Source of the DNA: Proteiniclasticum aestuarii
Lineage (GTDB): Bacteria; Bacillota; Clostridia; Clostridiales; Clostridiaceae
Assembly: GCF_017368455.1 (NCBI RefSeq)
Contig: NZ_JAFNJU010000003.1
Span: 1-64,000, forward strand
Direction of reading: 5' to 3'
Length of the DNA: 64,000 nucleotides
The position numbers and the translations under genes were made by a program. Positions 1-8,374 of this stretch are shown piece by piece; the stretch's first letter is position 1; each line of letters opens with the position of its first letter. The notes under the pieces are model-generated. The model had not been told where the DNA came from, did no database searches, and was given only the letters and a program-made list of their open reading frames with translations.

Positions 1-474
1 ATTGATGCCTTGCCTAGAGGAGACGAGCGTCTCCTTGTATCGTTTCTGGGCCGTCAGGGCCCGGTAATAGTATCTATCTGCCGGGCAGCGTCTCTTGTCC
101 TTGCAACCATTGCAGACATAGGGTGCCCTCATGAGTTTCTTGCACTGGAACAGAACGAATTCAGGACAATGCCTGCTACAGTCGCAGTTTCTGCAAAGCT
201 TCCTGCAGTTCTTCTTCTCGCAGATATTCTGTTTTCTACAAGTCTTTGCGGACTGGCAGTTATTCGGTATGTCATTAAAGATTACTGCTTTAAGGAATAC
301 TCTGCTTCTTCTGATTTCCTTGGATATGGTTCCAGGGTCCCGATGCAGGGCATAACCTATCTCCTTGAGCGATAGGCCCTGATTAAGTCCTACCTCGATT
401 TCCTCCCGATCCTCTATCACCATGTGCTTATGTTTGCTTCCGGTTCTTGTGTTAAGTCTGATTTTATCAGACAT
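1..474 (-). CDS. IS30 family transposase, N-terminal part, cut by window edge
   Basis: The reverse strand reads from an ATG at 474 to the window edge without a stop, giving 158 residues. Residues about 28-50 form a helix-turn-helix (GLSLKEIGYALHRDPGTISK) of the HTH_38 type that binds the ends of IS30-family elements. A cysteine-rich segment follows (about residues 70-125, with NCDCSRHCPEF and YVCNGCKDKRRC) and then RYYYRA, all usual in clostridial IS30 transposases. The DDE catalytic core must lie left of the window. An AGGAGG precedes the ATG. The element end should lie between 475 and about 600, but I could not fix the terminal repeat. Family call is firm; completeness is unknown. Confidence 0.85.
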   Translation of the reverse strand, partial: MSDKIRLNTRTGSKHKHMVIEDREEIEVGLNQGLSLKEIGYALHRDPGTISKEIRRSRVFLKAVIFNDIPNNCQSAKTCRKQNICEKKNCRKLCRNCDCSRHCPEFVLFQCKKLMRAPYVCNGCKDKRRCPADRYYYRALTAQKRYKETLVSSRQGIN

Positions 475-550
475 TTAAGATATCCTCCTGATGTCCTGGG
501 GTCGGATATCCTGTTCATCATAATGGCTTGTTTATTCTCTTTGCAACACT

Positions 551-591
551 AAGTTCTGTTTCTCTCTTTTTTTCTTTTCTAAACGGAACTT
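551..591. repeat. Imperfect inverted repeat near the IS30 end
   Basis: AAGTTCTGTTT at 551-561 and AAACGGAACTT at 581-591 pair with one mismatch around a pyrimidine-rich spacer. It lies upstream of the transposase gene, where the element end is expected. It could belong to the insertion sequence or be a hairpin between it and the 5S operon promoter. Confidence 0.4.
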
Positions 592-652
592 ACTATTACA
601 ATTAACACTCTGAAATAAAAGCCGAATTCAGCCAAATAAAGATGAAAATCTG

Positions 653-681
653 TTGACAGTTATGGGTGCAGGACTTATAAT
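653..681 (+). promoter_or_regulatory. Sigma-A promoter of the 5S-tRNA operon
   Basis: A consensus TTGACA (653-658) and TATAAT (676-681) are separated by exactly 17 bp. AT-rich sequence lies upstream. Transcription would begin near 688, about 110 nt before the 5S gene, so this operon has its own promoter and does not depend on a 23S gene. The stretch 475-798 holds no other gene. Confidence 0.85.
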
Positions 682-763
682 AATTATTGTTCTGAAAATA
701 TATTCATGCATTTTTGGAAAACAATACGTGAAAACAATATTCTTGTTATGCGCGTTTTGTATA

Positions 764-792
764 GTAAATTAACGATGTATATCGTAATTTAC
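764..792 (+). other. Leader hairpin directly before 5S rRNA
   Basis: GTAAATTA-A-CGAT pairs with ATCG-TAATTTAC around a GTAT loop, giving a 12-bp stem ending about 6 nt before the 5S gene. Its position suggests a processing signal for the 5S precursor. This is inferred from position and pairing only. Confidence 0.5.
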
Positions 793-798
793 AAATTA

Positions 799-916
799 TC
801 TGGTGTCTATATCTTTTAGGGCTACACCCGTTCCCATTCCGAACACGACGGTTAAGCCTAAAAGAGCCCATGATACTGCAGGGGAGGCCCTGTGGGAAAG
901 TAGGTCGTCGCCAGTT
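799..916 (+). rRNA. rrf: 5S ribosomal RNA
   Basis: The sequence starts CTGGTG and ends CGCCAG, which pair as helix I. It contains the conserved loop CCCATTCCGAACACG and the late GGGAAAGTAGG segment. Length is about 117 nt, as expected for 5S. It is followed after 3-4 nt by a tRNA. No 16S or 23S sequence is in the window, so it is a stand-alone 5S copy. Confidence 0.93.
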
Positions 917-919
917 ATT

Positions 920-996
920 GGATCTTTAGCTCAGTTGGTTAGAGCAACCGGCTCATAACCGGTCGGCCCGGGGTTCGAGTCCCTGAAGGTCCACCA
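920..996 (+). tRNA. tRNA with CAT anticodon (Ile2 or elongator Met)
   Basis: A full cloverleaf is visible: acceptor GGATCTT/AAGGTCC, TAGCTCAGTTGG D-arm, anticodon loop CTCATAA, T-loop TTCGAGT and an encoded CCA. The anticodon is CAT. The acceptor and anticodon arms resemble Bacillus tRNA-Ile2, whose CAT is read as AUA after lysidine modification, more than initiator or elongator tRNA-Met. That assignment is tentative; the tRNA itself is certain. Confidence 0.93.
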
Positions 997-999
997 TAT

Positions 1000-1075
1000 G
1001 GGGGTATAGCTCAGTTGGGAGAGCACCTGCCTTGCACGCAGGGGGCCAAGAGTTCGAGTCTCTTTATCTCCACCA
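1000..1075 (+). tRNA. tRNA-Ala (TGC)
   Basis: Acceptor GGGGGTA pairs with TATCTCC, including the G3:U70 wobble that defines alanine identity. The anticodon loop CTTGCAC gives TGC, and CCA is encoded. It is the third gene of the 5S-tRNA-tRNA operon, 3 nt after the previous tRNA. Confidence 0.96.
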
Positions 1076-1080
1076 TAAGA

Positions 1081-1125
1081 AAAGTCCGGATCCTACTTTG
1101 CGGTAGGATCCGGACTTTTAACTTT
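1081..1125 (+). terminator. Terminator of the 5S-tRNA operon
   Basis: A perfect 17-bp stem (1081-1097 with 1104-1120) built on AAAAGTCCGGATCCTAC, with a TTTGCG loop and a T-rich 3' arm, follows tRNA-Ala by 5 nt. Confidence 0.92.
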
Positions 1126-1135
1126 GTCCAGAGAA

Positions 1136-1160
1136 AAACCGAAGGGATTTCCTTCGGTTT
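1136..1160 (-). terminator. Terminator of the yjbQ gene
   Basis: AAACCGAAGG pairs with CCTTCGGTTT around GATTT. On the reverse strand the stem is followed by a T run, and it lies 14 nt past the end of the YjbQ gene. Confidence 0.75.
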
Positions 1161-1173
1161 CATAATTATAATG

Positions 1174-1581
1174 CTATTCTCCCATCAGATGAACCGTGAC
1201 GCTTCGATCACGTGGCCCATCGAATTCGCAGAAGAAAATGCCCTGCCAGATGCCGATGTCGATAAGACCATCACTTACAATGAGGCTCAGTGTATTTCCG
1301 AGGTTGATGGATTTCAGGTGCGCCTGTGAATTTCCTTCCATGTGCTTGAATTTGGGATCATCCGGAAAGGCTTTATCGAGGGCGTAAATCATATCTTCAA
1401 TGACATCAGAATCTGCATTTTCATTGATGCAGAGCGCTCCGGTAGTATGCGGTGAGAAAACGGTCAGAATCCCTTCTTTGATACCGGATTCCCTGACAAT
1501 CTTTCTGACTTCATCGGTAATTTCATAAAAATCCTGTGATTTGTGCGTCTTCACCTGCAGCTGGTTCTTGTGTATCTTCAT
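1174..1581 (-). CDS. yjbQ: YjbQ/UPF0047 family protein
   Basis: This 135-residue protein spans the full UPF0047 fold. The family signatures are present: SPHTTGALCINENAD around residues 43-57, HMEGNSQAHLK near 80-90, and GIWQGIFFCEFDGPR near 110-125. The conserved histidines and the cysteine lie where the family places its metal or active site. E. coli YjbQ can make thiamine phosphate in a side reaction, but the normal role is not settled. A GGGGGA ribosome site precedes the ATG at 1581. It is monocistronic, with its own terminator, facing the 5S operon. Two ThiM-like kinases lie at 15933-17600, though a link is only speculative. Confidence 0.9.
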   Translation of the reverse strand: MKIHKNQLQVKTHKSQDFYEITDEVRKIVRESGIKEGILTVFSPHTTGALCINENADSDVIEDMIYALDKAFPDDPKFKHMEGNSQAHLKSINLGNTLSLIVSDGLIDIGIWQGIFFCEFDGPRDRSVTVHLMGE

Positions 1582-1769
1582 TTAATCATCCCCCATGTCT
1601 TTTCTTCATTATACCGTAACAGGAGAAAATTTGTGGTTCAATTCTTCATATGTTCCATTAATATTCTCTAAACAAAGCAATTTATGCCCTATTTTAGATT
1701 ATAATTATAGTATAGTAAGTAAGCATTGTAATCCTTTAATCTATGATGAAGGAAGAGTATGAGGTCATG

Positions 1770-2285
1770 ATGGTCAAACGTATCAGACAATTTCTACAGA
1801 ATATCCGTTATGGATATCAGGAGGTGGACCGAAAGTTCATCACAGGGTATCTGAATGAACAGGAGATCCATCTGTTTGAGAAGCTTCAGAAATCTGAGCA
1901 GATTCATGCGATTCTGGTGGCAAAAGGCGTCCGGCAGGAGATGGATTCCAGTGAAGACAGAAGCTTCATCAAAGCGGTGCTGCTTCATGACATCGGGAAA
2001 ATCCAGAGGCCACTCAATATAGCGGAGAAAAGTCTTGCAGTGATCATCGATAAACTGTTTCAGAAAAGCTCTCCCTTTGAGAAGCGCAGTTTCATGAAGT
2101 CCTACAGACTCCATGGGCGAAGGGGAGAAGATCTGCTGCGTAAAAACCATGTATTCACCGAAGAACCCGTTTTCTATGAGGTGGTAGGCACCCATCATGA
2201 GAATGAAGATCAGATCGCTGAAAGGGAGAACGGGAGACTGGAGTTCTATCACAACCTGCTGAAGAAGCATGATGAGCGCTATTGA
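1770..2285 (+). CDS. HD-domain phosphohydrolase-like protein
   Basis: The protein has about 171 residues with a clear HD metal site, LLHDIGK, at residues 72-78 and a second histidine cluster, GTHHEN, near 140. HD proteins hydrolyse phosphate esters or nucleotides using divalent metal; the substrate here cannot be read from sequence. Three in-frame ATGs exist at 1743, 1767 and 1770. I chose 1770 because GAGG at 1761-1764 sits at a usable distance, while the 1743 ATG has no ribosome site. The gene ends 36 nt before the UPF0182 gene and may be cotranscribed with it. Confidence 0.85.
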   Translation: MVKRIRQFLQNIRYGYQEVDRKFITGYLNEQEIHLFEKLQKSEQIHAILVAKGVRQEMDSSEDRSFIKAVLLHDIGKIQRPLNIAEKSLAVIIDKLFQKSSPFEKRSFMKSYRLHGRRGEDLLRKNHVFTEEPVFYEVVGTHHENEDQIAERENGRLEFYHNLLKKHDERY

Positions 2286-2321
2286 TTCAGACAGCAATAA
2301 ACAATCTGGAGGGAATATCCT

Positions 2322-5066
2322 ATGAAAATCGACATCAATCCGAATTTTAAATTCAATATCAAATGGAATAAATTCTTTGGGGGCAAGAAGAATATTTATG
2401 TGATCCTTGGAGTCCTCTTGGGTCTTCTGATCCTGCTTTTCAATTCAACGCATATCATTGCCAATCTGCAATGGTTTGATGAGGTGGGCTATACTAGGAC
2501 GTATCTGACCCGAGCACTGGCCATAGCAGGCTTGACACTTCCGATATTTCTTGTACTTTACGTCATTTCCATTCTTTACTATAAAAGCATAGCAAAAAAA
2601 TATGACCTGATTTCCTATCCCAGGAAAACAGATACAGAGATCAGAAAGAGAAACCGTTATGTCTACGCCATTTCAGGGATCTTTTTCCTCATCGTATCTT
2701 ATGGACTGGCTTCGGATTACTGGTATGTGATCCTCCAGTATTTTAATAGTGTGGACTTCAACCAGGTGGACCCCATCTTCAGCAAGGATATCTCTTTCTA
2801 TGTATTCAGGCTGCCCATGTATCAGTTCCTGGTTTCCATGGCCATTTCTGTGGTGGTGCTTCTGGTTCTGCTCACGGTGCTGATTTATCTGTTCATTGCG
2901 GCAAAGAGTTCCTTCAACAGACTGAACTTCAGAAATGCAAGAGGAATTCTTCATGTGATCAAAAGCGGATTCATCCAGTTTGCAGGAAGAGCGCTGGCCA
3001 TGCTGATTTCTCTGTTCATGGTCCTTCTGGCGCTGAAGTACTATATGGACTCCTACCTTGTGATGTTCAATGAATCCGGCGTTGTCTACGGTCCGGGATA
3101 TACGGATATCAGGATCAATGTGCCTTTTCTCCGCATCATAGCGCTATTGTCGGCAGTTTCTGCTGTTGTTGTGGCATATGGAATCCTCAAGAAGAAAGTC
3201 AATCTCATAGCGTATCCTGTGGTTGGGATTTTCGCGCTGAGCCTCATAAGAGTTGTGGCCGTTTTCGCAGTGGAAGCTCTTGTGGTCAACCCCAATCAGC
3301 TGGAAACGGAAAGGCCCTATATTAACAACAACATCACCATGACGAGGCAGGCCTTCGGCATCAATGATGTGGAAATCAGGCAGTTTGAAGCGGATAAGGA
3401 TATCACCGCTTCAGAAATCAATGCGAACAGAGATGTGGTGGACAGCATCAAGATCAATTCCTATCGTCACACATTGGATTTCATCAAGCAGGCTCAGGTC
3501 ATCAGAGGATATTATGACTTCAATGATGTGGATGTGGACAGATATGTCATCAACGGAGAGAAGAAGCAGGTATTTCTTTCTGCCAGAGAAATAGACAGAA
3601 ATCTCATCTCTCCCAGCACCTGGCAGAATATGCATCTGTTCTATACCCATGGTTATGGAGTGGTTATGTCGGATTCCAGTACGGCAACCTCACAGGGGCA
3701 GCCGGACTTCCTGATGAAGGATATCCCTACTACGAACAGAACGGATATCCCTCTGGAAAATCCGAGAATCTATTTCGGAGAACTGGTTTCAGATTACGTC
3801 ATCGTCGGAACGGAATACGATGAATTTGACTATCCCAAAGGCGGAGAAAATGAGACCTACCGCTATAGCGGAGATGCGGGAATCAGACTCAGTTTCTTCA
3901 ACAGGCTTCTCTATGCCATTGAAGAGAAAGAGCCTAAGATTCTCATTTCCTCACTGATCGATGAAAATTCAAGTATCATCAGAAAGAGAAATATCAGAGA
4001 AAGGGTCATCACCATTGCACCGTTTCTGACCTACGATTCAGATCCCTATCTGGTCGTGGCGGACAGCAAAGTGTACTGGATGATTGATGCCTATACCATA
4101 TCGGACCAATACCCCAATGCAAGAACCTTCAACGGAATCAACTATGTTCGAAATTCCGTGAAAGTCACAGTGGATGCCTATACTGGTGATGTGGATTTCT
4201 ATCTGGCTGATCCCAACGATCCCATCGCCATCAGCTACAACCGGATCTTCGGTGGTCTTTTCAAGGATCTTGAGGAAATGCCGGAGATGCTGAAGGAACA
4301 TATCAAGTATCCGGAAGATCTTTTTGAAATGCAGACAACGGTTCTTGAACAGTATCATGTGACTGATGCGGGAATTTTCTATAACGGAGAAGATGTATGG
4401 GAAAAATCGAAAGTCACCACCACAAACGATCAGGAAAAAGTGGCTCAGGAACCGTACTCTCTCTTCACCTCCTTTGGGGATGAAGAAGGACTGGAACTGG
4501 TATTTACAGAATACTACACCATCAAGGGGAAAGAGAACATGGTGGCCATCGTCAATGTGAGAATGGAAGGGGACCATTACGGGCAGCTGGTGGAATACAA
4601 GTTCCCGCCACAGAAGACCGTTTCAAGTCCCTATCTTTTCAGAAACAAGCTGAACCAGGATCCGGAGATTTCCAAGGAACTTTCTCTGCTTGACAGTGGA
4701 GGGTCCGCGGTGGAGTTCGGGGATATGGTCATTGCCCCCATCGAGAACAGTCTTCTGTATGTGGTGCCCATCTATCTGGTGGCGGAAGGAGAAAACTCCA
4801 TTCCTGAAATCAAGAGATATGTGCTGTCCAATGATGATAAAATCGTCATAGGAGACACCTTCATGAGCACCCTGGGACAGCTCTTCGACTTCACCGTAGG
4901 TGAGGAGCAGGAAGGTCCTGGAGGCGTTGTGGAAGAGAGACTGGCTAGAGAAGCCAATGATCTTTTCGACCAGGCTACTGCAGCACAGAGGGCTGGAGAC
5001 TGGGCGGAATACGGAAGACTCATGGATGAACTGAAACGGGTTCTGGAGTCCATGTTCGATCAGTAG
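2322..5066 (+). CDS. UPF0182 (COG1615) large membrane protein
   Basis: The 914-residue product has about seven hydrophobic segments in its first 320 residues (for example near 25-45, 65-85, 115-135, 170-195, 220-245, 270-290, 295-320), followed by a soluble domain of some 580 residues. Recognisable family stretches include QWFDEVGYTRTYLTRA near residue 50, NQLETERPYINNNI near 325 and YGVVMSDSS near 445. Length matches the family. Function is unknown; topology implies a membrane anchor with a large extracytoplasmic or cytoplasmic domain. A GGAGGG ribosome site precedes the ATG. The next gene starts 17 nt downstream, suggesting one transcript with the flavoprotein. Confidence 0.92.
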   Translation: MKIDINPNFKFNIKWNKFFGGKKNIYVILGVLLGLLILLFNSTHIIANLQWFDEVGYTRTYLTRALAIAGLTLPIFLVLYVISILYYKSIAKKYDLISYPRKTDTEIRKRNRYVYAISGIFFLIVSYGLASDYWYVILQYFNSVDFNQVDPIFSKDISFYVFRLPMYQFLVSMAISVVVLLVLLTVLIYLFIAAKSSFNRLNFRNARGILHVIKSGFIQFAGRALAMLISLFMVLLALKYYMDSYLVMFNESGVVYGPGYTDIRINVPFLRIIALLSAVSAVVVAYGILKKKVNLIAYPVVGIFALSLIRVVAVFAVEALVVNPNQLETERPYINNNITMTRQAFGINDVEIRQFEADKDITASEINANRDVVDSIKINSYRHTLDFIKQAQVIRGYYDFNDVDVDRYVINGEKKQVFLSAREIDRNLISPSTWQNMHLFYTHGYGVVMSDSSTATSQGQPDFLMKDIPTTNRTDIPLENPRIYFGELVSDYVIVGTEYDEFDYPKGGENETYRYSGDAGIRLSFFNRLLYAIEEKEPKILISSLIDENSSIIRKRNIRERVITIAPFLTYDSDPYLVVADSKVYWMIDAYTISDQYPNARTFNGINYVRNSVKVTVDAYTGDVDFYLADPNDPIAISYNRIFGGLFKDLEEMPEMLKEHIKYPEDLFEMQTTVLEQYHVTDAGIFYNGEDVWEKSKVTTTNDQEKVAQEPYSLFTSFGDEEGLELVFTEYYTIKGKENMVAIVNVRMEGDHYGQLVEYKFPPQKTVSSPYLFRNKLNQDPEISKELSLLDSGGSAVEFGDMVIAPIENSLLYVVPIYLVAEGENSIPEIKRYVLSNDDKIVIGDTFMSTLGQLFDFTVGEEQEGPGGVVEERLAREANDLFDQATAAQRAGDWAEYGRLMDELKRVLESMFDQ

Positions 5067-5083
5067 CAGAAGGAGGAAAAGCT

Positions 5084-6469
5084 ATGGATTATGATGTGAT
5101 CATTCTTGGAGGAGGCCTCATCGGCTGCTCCATGGCCTATGAGTTATGCAAGTACAATCTCAACATCGGGGTCATTGAGAAGAACTTTGATATTGCGGAA
5201 GATGTGGCACTGTTCAATTCTTCTCTGATACTGGATGGGAAGGATATTGAAGATGAACGGGTCTTTGAACTGATCCGGAGAAGCAATCAGAACCTGGACA
5301 GATTATCCGAAGAGCTGGATGTCTTCTATGAGAAAGTGCCATCCTTCACAGTATATCCCAGTGATCAGGAAGCGGAAAGAATCTATAAAAGAGCATTGGA
5401 AAGAAAAATCGAAGGGGTTTCCCTGCTGAAATCAGAAGAAGCCAATAAGATGAACCACAACATCAAGCCCCATGAAGGCTATGTGATCTATTCCATGAAC
5501 ACCGGAGTCATCTCCCCCTATGATTACGCCACAGCCATGGCTGAAATCGCCTATGATAATGGTGTAAGCTTCCGAGTGGAAGAAGAGGTCCTTGATATTC
5601 AGGACCTGCCCCGTGGCGGAATCAAGGTCACCACCAACAAGAACCGCTACACAGCAAGGGTTGTGGTGAGGACCACCTTCGGAGACAAATACACCATCAA
5701 GAAAGATTCTGAGGTGGTGGGAGAAGAAGGGATTGTGGAGAACATGCTGGTGGAGAAGGATTTCATGAATGAAGTGAAACACATCATCAAGGAATACAAG
5801 GACAATGGAGAAGTCATCACCCTTGTGCCCACCTCGACCAACAAGCTGCTGGCGACGCTTCAGACAGGCTCATCCAAGGAGTTTTCCCAGATGAAGAAGG
5901 AAGTGGAAAGTGTCATCGGACCCTTCCCTCCGGAAAGAGTGGATATCATCAATGAAAGCAGGTACTGGGCGGAGCCCATCCTGATTGATGAGGAATATGC
6001 AAAGGACGGGTACATCCACATTCAGGCAAAGAACTATGCGGTGGACAATGTGTTCTCCGCACTGACCACCGATGCGGTGGAGCTGGTTCTGAAGCAGTTC
6101 AAGGCTACGTCAAACAATGATTTCAAGGTGAAGAGGAGAGAATATTACCGCTTCAGGGAAATGAGTGATGAAGAAAGAAATGAGATCATCAGGATTGATC
6201 CGAAGTACGGGAAAATGGTCTGCCTCTGCTCCAATGTGACGGAAGGTGAAATCGTGGATTCCATAAGACGCCCCATGGGTGCAAGAACCGTGGAAGGCGT
6301 AAGAAGAAGAACAGGGACCATCTTCGGTAGATGTCAGGGTTCCTACTGCCTGACGAAGGTCATCGGCATTCTGGCCAGAGAGCTGCATAAGAGTCCCCTG
6401 GAGATCATGAACGACAAGAAGGACTCTCAGATCATCTTTGCAAGAATCAAGGAATTCGATAGCATTTAA
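5084..6469 (+). CDS. GlpA-like FAD oxidoreductase with BFD-type [2Fe-2S] domain
   Basis: The 461-residue protein starts with a Rossmann FAD motif (IILGGGLIGCSMAYEL, residues 6-21) and continues as a DAO-family domain like GlpA/LhgO, which oxidise glycerol-3-phosphate or 2-hydroxyacids. The C-terminal 80 residues form a BFD-like iron-sulfur site: CLC near 379-381 and CQGSYC near 414-419. The stretch after the second dinucleotide segment (ARVVVRTTFGDKYT, near 189-202) lacks the usual INAAG motif, so FAD binding or substrate use may differ. In clostridial glp clusters this type is followed by a pyridine-nucleotide oxidoreductase and DUF1667; here only the DUF1667 piece follows, 13 nt later. Confidence 0.85.
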   Translation: MDYDVIILGGGLIGCSMAYELCKYNLNIGVIEKNFDIAEDVALFNSSLILDGKDIEDERVFELIRRSNQNLDRLSEELDVFYEKVPSFTVYPSDQEAERIYKRALERKIEGVSLLKSEEANKMNHNIKPHEGYVIYSMNTGVISPYDYATAMAEIAYDNGVSFRVEEEVLDIQDLPRGGIKVTTNKNRYTARVVVRTTFGDKYTIKKDSEVVGEEGIVENMLVEKDFMNEVKHIIKEYKDNGEVITLVPTSTNKLLATLQTGSSKEFSQMKKEVESVIGPFPPERVDIINESRYWAEPILIDEEYAKDGYIHIQAKNYAVDNVFSALTTDAVELVLKQFKATSNNDFKVKRREYYRFREMSDEERNEIIRIDPKYGKMVCLCSNVTEGEIVDSIRRPMGARTVEGVRRRTGTIFGRCQGSYCLTKVIGILARELHKSPLEIMNDKKDSQIIFARIKEFDSI

Positions 6470-6482
6470 AGGAGTAAAGGAA

Positions 6483-6710
6483 ATGAAAAGCGAATATTAT
6501 ACCAGTGTCATAAGAATCAAGGGCTCCGAGAGTCACGCCATGGTTCCGGTGAAGAGCGACCAGCCCATAGACCGCAGTCACTTTATTGAGATCTCAAAGG
6601 TTTTATCCAGAATCTATGTGGGGGTGCCCTTGGACAGAGGAGACATCATCTGCAGCAATATCCTGAATACTGGTGTGAATATCATCGTGACGAAGACCAT
6701 TGAGAGTTGA
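6483..6710 (+). CDS. Short DUF1667 family protein
   Basis: The 75-residue product matches the C-terminal part of DUF1667: VPVKSDQPIDR near 20-30, then VGVPLDRGDIICSNIL and TGVNIIVTK near the end. The N-terminal cysteine motif usual in full-length DUF1667 (CxxCPxGC, about 40 residues) is missing. I chose the ATG at 6483, which follows AAAGGAG; an upstream in-frame ATG at 6438 lies inside the flavoprotein gene. DUF1667 proteins accompany GlpA-like dehydrogenases, so this is probably its small partner in shortened form. Confidence 0.8.
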   Translation: MKSEYYTSVIRIKGSESHAMVPVKSDQPIDRSHFIEISKVLSRIYVGVPLDRGDIICSNILNTGVNIIVTKTIES

Positions 6711-6735
6711 CCTTTCTGGGACTTAAGGCTATAAT
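6707..6735 (+). promoter_or_regulatory. Sigma-A promoter of the serS T-box transcript
   Basis: TTGACC (6707-6712) and TATAAT (6730-6735) are 17 bp apart. The -35 box overlaps the stop codon of the preceding gene. Transcription would start just before the T-box leader. Confidence 0.8.
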
Positions 6736-6744
6736 AAATTGAAA

Positions 6745-6960
6745 TAAACCGTTGACGAGACTAGTACTAGGATGAGAATCAGAAAGAGAGCAGATGGTCG
6801 GTGTGAATCTGCAGTTCGAATTTTAGGAATCCACCTCTGAGGGACTGTAAACGCAGTACGGAGAAGACCGTTATCTTTGTGAAGGATGGACCTTTTGTCC
6901 ATCGAATTAGGGTGGCACCACGAGTTCTATCGTCCCTTCAGGATGATAGGACTCTTTTTT
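6745..6960 (+). promoter_or_regulatory. T-box leader of serS, serine specifier
   Basis: The leader shows the conserved T-box AGGGTGGCACCACG at 6909-6922, an AGAAAGAGAGC element in stem I (6781-6791), and a terminator at the 3' end. In GAA-TCC-ACCTCTGAG the specifier position (6830-6832) reads TCC, a serine codon, matching the downstream seryl-tRNA synthetase. Uncharged tRNA-Ser should stabilise the antiterminator formed by the T-box and allow read-through. Confidence 0.92.
6922..6960 (+). terminator. Regulated terminator of the serS T-box
   Basis: GAGTTCTATC (6922-6931) pairs with GATAGGACTC (6945-6954) and is followed by a run of T. The 5' arm adjoins the T-box sequence, as needed for the alternative antiterminator. 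Confidence 0.9.
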
Positions 6961-6991
6961 ATAGTTATTTTTACGAGAAGGAGTGAAGGAA

Positions 6992-8269
6992 ATGTTAGAC
7001 ATCAAAAGAATAAGAGAGAACACGGAAGAAATCAAAGCCCTCATGAGCGACAGAGGCGAAAGCATCGATCTATCCGATTTTGATAAAGTGGTTGCTCTGG
7101 ATGAAGAGAGAAGACTGACCCTGGTGGAGGTTGAAACAGCCAAAGCAAGAAAGAATCAGGTATCCGCTGAGATTCCCAAGAAGAAGAAAGCCGGGGAAGA
7201 TGTGTCGGAGATCATGGCTGAGATGAAGACCCTGGGGGAAACCATCAAGGAGCTGGATGGTAAGGTCAGAGATCTGGATGAAAAGATCGAGTACATCATG
7301 ATGAGGCTGCCCAATATACCCAATGAGAATGTACCGGCGGGAAACACCGATGAAGACAATGTGGAAATCAGAAAATGGGGAGAGCCAAGAAAGTTTGCAT
7401 TCGACCCCAAAGCCCACTGGGACATCGGTTCCGATCTGGACATCCTGGATTTTGAACGTGCCGGAAAAGTCACGGGTTCAAGATTCACTTTCCTCAAGGG
7501 ATATGGTTCAAGGATCGAAAGAGCCATCATCAACTATTTCCTGGATACCCATACGGACCATGGTTATGAAGAAGTAATGCCACCTTTCATGGTCAATCGT
7601 CAGTCCATGACCGGAACAGGCCAGCTGCCTAAATTTGAAGAGGATGCATTCAAGCTGACGGAAGACGATTATTTCCTCATTCCCACAGCGGAAGTGCCTG
7701 TGACCAACATGTACAGAAATGAGACCTTCCAGGTGGAGGATCTTCCTATCAAGCATGTGGCTTACTCCGCCTGCTTCAGAGCAGAGGCGGGTTCAGCAGG
7801 AAGAGATACAAGAGGACTCATCAGGCAGCATCAGTTCAACAAAGTGGAGCTTGTGAAGTTCACAAGGCCAGAAGAATCCTATGCGGAGCTGGATAAGCTT
7901 GTGGAAGATGCGGAAAGAGTGCTTCAGGGACTGAAACTTCCCTACAGAGTCGTCAGGATCTGCAAAGGGGACTTAGGCTTCACAGCTGCCCTGAAGTTCG
8001 ATATCGAAGTCTGGATGCCAAGCTACAACCGCTATGTGGAGATCTCCAGCTGTTCCAATTTCGAGGATTTCCAGTCCAGAAGAATCAACATCAAGTACAA
8101 GGAAAGCCAGAAGGACAAACCGAAGTTCGTGCATACGCTCAATGGTTCAGGTGTGGCCATCGGAAGAACCGTGGCAGCCATTCTTGAAAACTTCCAGAAT
8201 GAAGATGGAACCGTAACGATTCCGGAAGCGCTGAGACCTTATCTCAAGGGTGAAGCACTGATCAGATAG
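6992..8269 (+). CDS. serS: Seryl-tRNA synthetase
   Basis: This 425-residue class II synthetase charges tRNA-Ser. It starts with the canonical [15 protein letters not shown] and a coiled-coil tRNA-binding arm (about residues 30-105). Class II motif 2 is visible as [21 protein letters not shown] near 263-283, and motif 3 as [18 protein letters not shown] near 379-396. I chose the ATG at 6992, with AAGGAG 9 nt upstream, over the GTG at 6983. It is regulated by the T-box leader and ends before its own hairpin. Confidence 0.97.
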   Translation: MLDIKRIRENTEEIKALMSDRGESIDLSDFDKVVALDEERRLTLVEVETAKARKNQVSAEIPKKKKAGEDVSEIMAEMKTLGETIKELDGKVRDLDEKIEYIMMRLPNIPNENVPAGNTDEDNVEIRKWGEPRKFAFDPKAHWDIGSDLDILDFERAGKVTGSRFTFLKGYGSRIERAIINYFLDTHTDHGYEEVMPPFMVNRQSMTGTGQLPKFEEDAFKLTEDDYFLIPTAEVPVTNMYRNETFQVEDLPIKHVAYSACFRAEAGSAGRDTRGLIRQHQFNKVELVKFTRPEESYAELDKLVEDAERVLQGLKLPYRVVRICKGDLGFTAALKFDIEVWMPSYNRYVEISSCSNFEDFQSRRINIKYKESQKDKPKFVHTLNGSGVAIGRTVAAILENFQNEDGTVTIPEALRPYLKGEALIR

Positions 8270-8287
8270 GCTGAAAAGGCAGAAGAA

Positions 8288-8325
8288 GGAGGTTGTGTTT
8301 TTCAGGACGCAACTTCCATTTTCTT
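8288..8325 (+). terminator. Terminator after serS
   Basis: GGAGGTTGTG (8288-8297) pairs with CGCAACTTCC (8308-8317) with two G-T pairs, then ATTTTCTT. It lies 18 nt after the serS stop. Confidence 0.65.
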
Positions 8326-8336
8326 CTAGAAACTCA

Positions 8337-8365
8337 TTGACATGCATTTTTTATGTTGATATAAT
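8337..8365 (+). promoter_or_regulatory. Sigma-A promoter of tRNA-Ser
   Basis: A perfect TTGACA (8337-8342) and TATAAT (8360-8365) are separated by 17 bp, and the tRNA starts 22 nt after the -10 box. Confidence 0.92.
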
Positions 8366-8374
8366 ACATATTGT

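Noticed and set aside
1794..2297. Reverse-strand frame opposite the HD-domain gene
   Set aside because: It has no ribosome site or motif, and the plus-strand frame carries HDIGK and a consistent start.
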